Part shown: piece after piece, positions 5,473 to 10,537 of the stretch
Layout: every line of letters begins with the position of its first letter
Numbering within the stretch: position 1 is the first letter of the stretch
Origin: Bacteroidota bacterium
Lineage (GTDB): Bacteria; Bacteroidota; Bacteroidia; Bacteroidales; VadinHA17
Direction: 5' to 3'
Length of the DNA stretch: 10,537 bases
Assembly (NCBI GenBank): GCA_030613125.1
Contig: JAUWMO010000095.1
Span: forward strand, 1 to 10,537
Notes under the pieces: model-generated
Database searches by the model: none
The model's input: the letters and a program-made list of their open reading frames with translations, nothing else
What the model was told of the DNA's origin: nothing
Position numbers and translations under genes: made by a program

Positions 5473-7929
5473 CTACGATCTACGTTTAAGATATTGATAG
5501 TCGAGATAATAAAGGATCTTTAAAGACAGGCTGTTTACCACTGGAGAATTGAAAGTGTTCTTCAAATTTTCAAAATAACCATTTATAATTTCACTCTGCT
5601 CAGAGTATATCGAATTCTTCCAAACGACTGACATTTCACTTCCCGGGGCAAACCGCCATACATAAACCATATCAATATTAAAGATATTAAAATTTATATC
5701 ATGATTTTCTGAATAAGATACAGGATCAAGATATCCGTCTTCTTGCAAAAGGTAATATTTATCCTGGTAATCAGCTCTCGACCAATAATGCCTTAAACGA
5801 AAAGTCAGGTAGGACCTGTTTGTAAAAATGAAACTTGATTCAATGGTATTTGATAATGTGATATTGTCTCTTTTACCAAAGTAAATAGAATCTTCAGCAC
5901 TGTTAATGTTAACATATCCTATATCATTAGTCCATTTGGAATACCTTGTATCAAAAGTGAATTGTAGTCTGTTACTCAAACGAAATGTAGGTTCAATACT
6001 AATTTCAAATGCTTTCTGATCGTATGGTGAGAAAGTCCTGGCAACTTCAAATCTAATCCGTCCGTATATTTTTTTTCTTCTGTCAGAAGAGATAAAACAT
6101 GAGGAGGTAAATGTTGGATATCTGTAATAGCTTCGGCCATCAACCCTTGGTTCATAAAAGTCATGTGTGCCCAATGGAGTATATTCAAACTCAACATATG
6201 TATACCAAAAGTTCATGAAAGATGTGAAGGAGCTAAGTGCAAGTTCTAACTCTGAAAATTCGAAAGGTTTATATTGTCCTCTATATTGAATTTCTAATGA
6301 ATTTCGTGAATTCTGAATAATCCCTACTGGTTTGAAGATATTATAACTAAATGTTCCCTGGTGAGTCATCTCATTTCTGTTTCTTTCAAAACCCATATCA
6401 TTGGGATCATAACTATCTGATATGATTTCTGTTTCGTATTCTGCCCTTATAACACCACCGGTTTTTCCCATCTGCAAAAATAACCTGTAACCCAGATCAG
6501 TATCCAATGAGTCGTAATACTTTTGTGATAAGGCAGCTTGTCCCCTCACTGAATACATATTTGATTTATCAAGAATATTGAAATCTGTGGCAGTTACATT
6601 AGCAGTATAAAATAATTCATCTTTATAAGCATTACGCCAAACATTAGTATTGGCGAGACTGACATAAGAATTATTTTTCAGACTTTGATCGAAAACCAGC
6701 ATGTTATAATTAGTAAAAGGTTGTGTCAGGTACTTCCTCTTCTCTCCGCTTTCAGTATCCTGTATTATTGCGTACATTTTACCCGTCATGGCATTGAAAA
6801 ACCCAATCCCAAGTCCCTTATTTGTCCTCCCTGACACTTTCGTGGCATTAATAAGTTTTGATTCAACCGGATTTTCAATAACTTCCTCCTGTTCCTGCAG
6901 ATCATCCTCTGGTTTATCAAATCCACGGGGTCTGGATCCTACTCTTCTGGAATAGAAAATGTTACCTTTATTGAAGAGTTCAGTACCTTCAGTAAAAAAA
7001 GGTCTTTTCTCATGATACCTTACTTCAAATGGCGAAAGATTTAAAATAACATCATCTGATTGTATCTGGCCAAAATCCGGAATAAGGGTCATATCAAGAG
7101 TAAAACTTTCATTTATCCCATACTTAAGGTCCATCCCACCATTAAAAGATGTTCCCCAGTAACTATTCTCAGAATTTTTTTCCAGATAACCGGACAGATA
7201 AGGTGTGACAGATAGCCGCAGTGGCGGATCAATTGATTCAATTCCTTTCATTTCTCCAAGATAGGTAAACTGATCCCCCACTTCATTATTCACATAATTC
7301 CATGTAGACCATTCTCTTTTTCTTCGAATCTCCCTCCAAAAATTAACACCCCATACCTGTTCAGGTGTTTTCGGGAACCGGATAGCAGAGTAAGGTATTT
7401 TTAATTCAACAGACCAACCGTGAGAATTAATATCAACAGCGCTTTGCCAGACTACATCCCAACTTTCATCAATGCCATGCCTTCCTGAACCTATTTTTTT
7501 CTTATCAGTTTTTACTCCCGAAGCCGATACCTTAAAGGTCATTCCGTAGACCCCATCATTAAACGGATTCAGGTCAAATGAGAAATGATCAGCATTCAGA
7601 GCCCGGTCAGCATCTCTCTCACCCAATTCTCTTAAAATACTGTCAGGATTAGGATCATACATCATAGCACCAATATAAATGGCAGTCTGATCATACAACA
7701 CCTTTATCTCTGTTTTGAAAGAAGCGGGATCGCCATTATATGGTGAGTATTGAGTAAAGTCTGTTATAACCGGAATATCAACCCATGCCTGATCATCAAG
7801 TTTGCCATCAATTTTTGGAGACTCTGTAACTCTTACAGCCTCAAAGCTTTTTTTATCCTTAAAAGCCCAGGCATTATTCCAAAAAAAAGAGAGGGCAATT
7901 AATAATAATATTATCCCTTTCTTAAACAC
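5473..7929 (-). CDS. DUF5916 outer-membrane protein with CBM9-like domain
   Basis: This 818-residue exported protein has a signal peptide (1-22: basic MFKKG, hydrophobic core, cleavage likely after AWA). An N-terminal CBM9/DOMON-like beta-sandwich follows (about 28-230). It contains the typical opening PKIDGKLDDQAW (38-49), the LYDQTAIYIGAMMYDP strand pair (78-92) and GWSVELKIPYSAIRF (171-185). The rest (about 235-818) is DUF5916: alternating aromatic strands of an outer-membrane beta-barrel, ending in LKILYYLDYQYLKRRS. By family, the sandwich may bind a carbohydrate or other ligand at the surface; no enzymatic residues are evident and the role is unproven. Translation starts at GTG (7927-7929), immediately preceded in frame by TAG, so no earlier start exists; the first internal ATG falls deep inside the domain. 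The DUF4293 gene follows 34 bases on. No susC/susD-like genes lie nearby. Confidence 0.87.
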   Translation of the reverse strand: MFKKGIILLLIALSFFWNNAWAFKDKKSFEAVRVTESPKIDGKLDDQAWVDIPVITDFTQYSPYNGDPASFKTEIKVLYDQTAIYIGAMMYDPNPDSILRELGERDADRALNADHFSFDLNPFNDGVYGMTFKVSASGVKTDKKKIGSGRHGIDESWDVVWQSAVDINSHGWSVELKIPYSAIRFPKTPEQVWGVNFWREIRRKREWSTWNYVNNEVGDQFTYLGEMKGIESIDPPLRLSVTPYLSGYLEKNSENSYWGTSFNGGMDLKYGINESFTLDMTLIPDFGQIQSDDVILNLSPFEVRYHEKRPFFTEGTELFNKGNIFYSRRVGSRPRGFDKPEDDLQEQEEVIENPVESKLINATKVSGRTNKGLGIGFFNAMTGKMYAIIQDTESGEKRKYLTQPFTNYNMLVFDQSLKNNSYVSLANTNVWRNAYKDELFYTANVTATDFNILDKSNMYSVRGQAALSQKYYDSLDTDLGYRLFLQMGKTGGVIRAEYETEIISDSYDPNDMGFERNRNEMTHQGTFSYNIFKPVGIIQNSRNSLEIQYRGQYKPFEFSELELALSSFTSFMNFWYTYVEFEYTPLGTHDFYEPRVDGRSYYRYPTFTSSCFISSDRRKKIYGRIRFEVARTFSPYDQKAFEISIEPTFRLSNRLQFTFDTRYSKWTNDIGYVNINSAEDSIYFGKRDNITLSNTIESSFIFTNRSYLTFRLRHYWSRADYQDKYYLLQEDGYLDPVSYSENHDINFNIFNIDMVYVWRFAPGSEMSVVWKNSIYSEQSEIINGYFENLKNTFNSPVVNSLSLKILYYLDYQYLKRRS

Positions 7930-8060
7930 CTATACACCGATTACAATGAAGCTTATTTAATATTTGACAATCACAACTGTCCTTTTATTCCCATAAAAGT
8001 ACTTTTAAATGTTCATTACCCATCTGCCGGTTTAAGGAATATCACCTGATAGCCTATCCT

Positions 8061-8876
8061 CTAATTTCCACCAAGGATCAGTGGCATCCCCTCTTTACCA
8101 CCACCTATAACAACCACTTTTGAATTTGCTGATTCAGAAAGCTTCAGAGTAGCATCAATACCTTTCTGTTTCAATATGTTAGCTGTTAAGCTGGCACTAA
8201 TTATCCGGTTATAATCAGCAACTCCCTGAGCTTCAATACGTTTTCTTTCAGCTTCCATTTTTTCCTTTTCATTAATGAAGGTCATGGCCAGGGCTTGCTG
8301 TTCATGTGTAAGCTTACTTTCAATAGCCTGTTTTATATCAGGAGGAAGATTTATTGACCGGATAAGAAGGGCATGCATTTCAATATCATTTACAGACAAG
8401 ATATCAGATGTTTCTTTAATGATTGCCTGCTCCACTTCATTACGTTTAGTTGAGTAAATTTCTTCGGCGGTATACCGGCCGGTAACACGTCTGACTGTGG
8501 AACGGACTTCAGGAACAACCAACCTGTTCACATAATCTATTCCAAAAGTCTCATGCAGATATCCAATTTTGTTATACATAGGGTTAAATCTAACGGTAAT
8601 ATCAACATTTACCGAAAGACCGTTTTTACTCAGTACATCCATGGTTTCTTCACTTTTCCGCTCTTTAACATCATACTTGAAAAGCTTATTCCAGGGAGCG
8701 ATAGCTTTTAATCCGGTCCCCACAACTTTGTCTTTTTCAAAGGTTCCGGAAATAGACTTAAATACAACACCTCTTTCACCAGGTTGAAGGATAAAAAACA
8801 TTCTGCTGCTAAAAATCAGCAAAAGAACAAATATTGCAACTACAGCAATAATAAGAGTTTGTTTTTGTTTCATCAT
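8061..8876 (-). CDS. SPFH/prohibitin-family membrane protein
   Basis: This 271-residue protein (from the ATG at 8876) has one N-terminal membrane anchor (about 8-30). The prohibitin/band 7 domain (about 30-210) follows, with the signature ILQPGERGVVFKSISG (29-44), an EVRSTVRRVTGRYTAEEIYSTKR block (123-145) and INLPPDIKQAIESKLTHEQQA (175-195). A charged, Ala/Glu-rich coiled coil (about 183-225) and a glycine-rich end VVVIGGGKEGMPLILGG (254-270) complete it. Prohibitin-type proteins form large membrane-associated rings and often partner with membrane proteases such as FtsH; here no partner is adjacent. An upstream TTG at 8882 would add two residues, and ATG at 8873 would remove one; 8876 is the likeliest start. 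A strong promoter lies 53 bases upstream. The 131-base gap to the DUF5916 gene has no clear terminator. Confidence 0.93.
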   Translation of the reverse strand: MMKQKQTLIIAVVAIFVLLLIFSSRMFFILQPGERGVVFKSISGTFEKDKVVGTGLKAIAPWNKLFKYDVKERKSEETMDVLSKNGLSVNVDITVRFNPMYNKIGYLHETFGIDYVNRLVVPEVRSTVRRVTGRYTAEEIYSTKRNEVEQAIIKETSDILSVNDIEMHALLIRSINLPPDIKQAIESKLTHEQQALAMTFINEKEKMEAERKRIEAQGVADYNRIISASLTANILKQKGIDATLKLSESANSKVVVIGGGKEGMPLILGGN

Positions 8877-8928
8877 GATCAATAATTTTTAATTTGTATT
8901 AAGTAAATATCTCTGTATTTGTGCCGTG

Positions 8929-8957
8929 CAAAATTAGCTTAAAATCTTTAAAAACAA
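8929..8957 (-). promoter_or_regulatory. Bacteroidota promoter for the prohibitin gene
   Basis: On the - strand a perfect -7 element TAATTTTG lies at 8936-8929. It is preceded by TTG at 8957-8955 with 18 bases between, close to the usual 18-20. The expected transcript start near 8923 leaves a leader of about 45-50 bases before the ATG at 8876. Both elements and their spacing fit, so this is the best-supported promoter in the window. Confidence 0.75.
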
Positions 8958-8984
8958 TGTTTATTATTTATTTTTCGCTTAGCC

Positions 8985-8992
8985 TAATTTTG
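8985..8992 (+). promoter_or_regulatory. Second candidate -7 element, rightward
   Basis: TAATTTTG at 8985-8992 is a perfect TAnnTTTG match facing the phosphorylase gene. Its upstream region (8961-8980) is AT-rich without a good TTG at the right distance, so it is weaker than the proximal element at 9044. Together with the leftward box at 8936-8929 it forms an imperfect inverted repeat (CAAAATTAGC against GCCTAATTTTG). Confidence 0.4.
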
Positions 8993-9020
8993 ATGTTTAA
9001 ACTCATGTGTTGAAGTTTAA

Positions 9021-9051
9021 TTGTTGGATTCACAATTTTTAAATAGATTTG
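9021..9051 (+). promoter_or_regulatory. Proximal promoter for the nucleoside phosphorylase
   Basis: A perfect -7 element TAGATTTG (9044-9051) follows a TTGTTG stretch (9021-9026). The spacing is 20 bases from the first TTG or 17 from the second. The expected transcript start near 9057 gives a leader of about 15 bases to the ATG at 9073. A TTG at 9049 that could otherwise serve as a start codon lies inside this -7 element, upstream of the predicted transcript start. Confidence 0.65.
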
Positions 9052-9072
9052 AAGTTAAGTGGTTTTAGAAAA

Positions 9073-9993
9073 ATGAAACATTTTAGCGCATCGGACCTCA
9101 TTCTGAACAATGATGGAAGCGTATTTCATCTCAAACTGATTCCTGGACAGATTGCCAGGAACATAATATTAGTGGGTGATCCCGATAGAGTTAATGTAGT
9201 TTCATCTTTCTTTTCAAAAATTGATTTAAAAGTAAAAAACAGGGAATTCATCACCCATACAGGTGAATACAAAGGCAAAAAGTTAACAGTCATTTCTACC
9301 GGAATTGGAACTGATAATATTGATATAGTTTTGAATGAACTTGATGCTTTGGTGAATATCAACCTTGACAAGCGTATTACAAAAGATTCAAAAATCCCGT
9401 TAAATATTGTCCGGATTGGGACCTCAGGCGCTTTACAGGATTACATTAAGTTAGGATCATTCCTGTTAACAACCAAAGCCATTGGTTTTGATGGCCTGCT
9501 GAATTACTATTCAGGAATTGAAGATTTTACAGAAAAAAACTTCGAAAAAGCATTGATTGAATCACTCCCCTGGAATGAAAGACTTGCCACACCGTATGTT
9601 GTTACAGCCTCATCAAAATTACTTGACAAACTTTCCGGACCAAAAACAGTTAATGGAGTAACAGTTTCAGCTCCTGGTTTTTATGGGCCACAAGGAAGAT
9701 CTTTAAGACTGTTGCCCAGCATGACTAACCTGAATAGAAGTATTGAAGAATTTTGTTACCAGAATCAAAGGATCACTAATTTTGAAATGGAAAGTTCAGC
9801 AATTTACGGACTTGCAAGGTTGCTTGGTCATAATGCCGCAACGCTCTGTGCAATAATTGCAAACAGGGTAACAGAAGAATATCTTACTGATTATAAACCT
9901 GTTATTGCAGAATTGATAAAATACACATTAGATAGAATAACAGAAAAAAAACATAACCACCATCAAAAAAGGTGGATTTCTAATTCAAATTAA
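9073..9993 (+). CDS. Uridine phosphorylase-like nucleoside phosphorylase
   Basis: This 306-residue enzyme of the PNP/UDP phosphorylase family (NP-I) uses phosphate to split a nucleoside into a free base and ribose 1-phosphate for salvage. The phosphate-binding GDPDRV is at 35-40, STGIGTDN at 75-82 and the active-site RIGTSG at 114-119. The base-recognition segment GFYGPQGR (202-209) resembles the Gln/Arg pair of uridine phosphorylases. The ribose-contacting FEMESSAIYG is at 237-246. Uridine is thus the likelier substrate, but other bases cannot be excluded. It is longer than E. coli Udp (about 253), through an insert near 90-110, extra mid-length residues and a basic tail (EKKHNHHQKR). The start is the ATG at 9073; the longer TTG frame from 9049 would begin inside a promoter. 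A SirB1-like gene follows after four bases. Confidence 0.9.
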   Translation: MKHFSASDLILNNDGSVFHLKLIPGQIARNIILVGDPDRVNVVSSFFSKIDLKVKNREFITHTGEYKGKKLTVISTGIGTDNIDIVLNELDALVNINLDKRITKDSKIPLNIVRIGTSGALQDYIKLGSFLLTTKAIGFDGLLNYYSGIEDFTEKNFEKALIESLPWNERLATPYVVTASSKLLDKLSGPKTVNGVTVSAPGFYGPQGRSLRLLPSMTNLNRSIEEFCYQNQRITNFEMESSAIYGLARLLGHNAATLCAIIANRVTEEYLTDYKPVIAELIKYTLDRITEKKHNHHQKRWISNSN

Positions 9994-9997
9994 ACTT

Positions 9998-10537
9998 GTG
10001 AGTATTGATAATGAAATACAAGCAATGATTATACTTCTCGATGACCCCGATTCTGAGGTGTTTGAATCCGTAGCCAAAAGCCTGGTGAACTTCGGCCCTG
10101 ATATTATTCCTCAGCTTGAGAAGGCCTGGGAGTTTTCAACAGATGAAATTCTACAACAAAGAATTGAAAACCTGATTCAGGATATTCAGAACAGTAATAC
10201 AAAAAAAAGTCTGTCAAACTGGATTGAAAGTGGAGGTATTAATCTTCTTGAAGGAACTTATCTGATTGCTAAGTTTCAATACCCTGATCTCGATTTTTCT
10301 GATATTGAAAATAAAATTGAAGAAATATCAAAAGATATATGGATAGAACTCAATAAAAACCTTACCGCCCTGGAGAATATCCGTGTACTAAATTACATTT
10401 TTTTTAATACACATAAATTTTCAGGAAACTATACAAATTTTTATGCACCACAGAATAATTTCATTAATGTTGTTCTTGAATCCAGAAAAGTAAATCCAAT
10501 TACACTGGGAATTCTTTACTCAGTAATCTCACAACGA
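9998..10537 (+). CDS. SirB1-type transglutaminase-like protein, 5' part only
   Basis: The frame is open from GTG at 9998 to the window edge, giving 180 residues without a stop; the C-terminus lies outside. An N-terminal helical part (MSIDNEIQAMIILLDDPDSE onward, about 1-80) leads into the SirB1 N-terminal transglutaminase-like domain. That domain shows GGINLLEGTYLIAKFQYPDLD (about 87-107), a LNYIFFNTHKFSGNYTNFYAPQNNFINVVLESRK run (about 131-164) and NPITLGILYSVISQR (166-180). These match the family pattern of a leader before the YCHA/SirB1 core. The conserved function is unknown. GTG follows the phosphorylase stop by four bases, so the genes are probably co-transcribed; an ATG at 10025 is an alternative start that would lose nine residues. 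Confidence 0.82.
   Translation, partial: MSIDNEIQAMIILLDDPDSEVFESVAKSLVNFGPDIIPQLEKAWEFSTDEILQQRIENLIQDIQNSNTKKSLSNWIESGGINLLEGTYLIAKFQYPDLDFSDIENKIEEISKDIWIELNKNLTALENIRVLNYIFFNTHKFSGNYTNFYAPQNNFINVVLESRKVNPITLGILYSVISQR

Noticed and set aside
5976..6197. Open frame of 73 residues inside the DUF5916 gene
   Set aside because: Same-strand alternative frame within a well-supported coding region.
7994..8001. TACTTTTA on the minus strand as a promoter for the DUF5916 gene
   Set aside because: Only one mismatch to TAnnTTTG, but no -33 element can be found; too weak to annotate.
8275..8787. Two + strand open frames opposite the prohibitin gene
   Set aside because: Antisense shadows of a clear SPFH protein; products show no recognisable pattern.
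9126..9371. Minus-strand open frame of 81 residues
   Set aside because: Shadow of the phosphorylase gene.

Overview
The window looks like an AT-rich chromosomal segment of a Bacteroidota species, probably in or near the order Bacteroidales. Three things point there. Two proteins belong to families largely restricted to this phylum (a DUF4293 membrane protein and a DUF5916/CBM9-like outer-membrane protein). Start sites have little or no Shine-Dalgarno signal. The clearest promoters match the Bacteroidota consensus TAnnTTTG (-7) with an upstream TTG (-33). I see no phage, transposase, tRNA, rRNA, CRISPR array or defence gene. This is mostly housekeeping content.

Layout from left to right. Positions 1-561 hold one doubtful small reading frame (39-299) followed by a GC-rich hairpin and no other recognisable gene. 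Next, on the + strand, come a thioredoxin-glutaredoxin fusion (562-1146) and an orphan GroES-like co-chaperonin with a shortened roof loop (1224-1511), closed by a strong intrinsic terminator (1553-1592). A second + strand block contains an EamA/DMT-type transporter (1786-2649) and a YigZ/IMPACT protein (2661-3266). A third contains the two subunits of aspartate carbamoyltransferase, pyrB and pyrI (3370-4753), the committed step of pyrimidine synthesis.

A dense set of nested and mutually exclusive inverted repeats (about 4805-4960) separates pyrI from convergent - strand genes. These are the DUF4293 protein (4986-5438), just downstream of the large DUF5916 outer-membrane protein (5473-7929), and then an SPFH/prohibitin-family membrane protein (8061-8876).

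A divergent promoter region (about 8929-9051) serves the prohibitin gene leftwards and a uridine-phosphorylase-like nucleoside phosphorylase rightwards (9073-9993). The phosphorylase is followed after 4 bases by the 5' part of a SirB1-type transglutaminase-like gene that runs off the right edge (9998 onward).

Functionally, the window holds pyrimidine synthesis (pyrBI), nucleoside salvage (phosphorylase), thiol redox and protein folding (Trx-Grx, GroES) and envelope proteins (DUF4293, DUF5916, prohibitin). I do not see a convincing undescribed multi-gene system. The most distinctive items are the Trx-Grx fusion beside the orphan GroES, the hairpin cluster at 4805-4960, and the divergent promoter region, which also settles a start codon. 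Several gene starts are corrected from the longest-frame position: 2661, 8876 and 9073.
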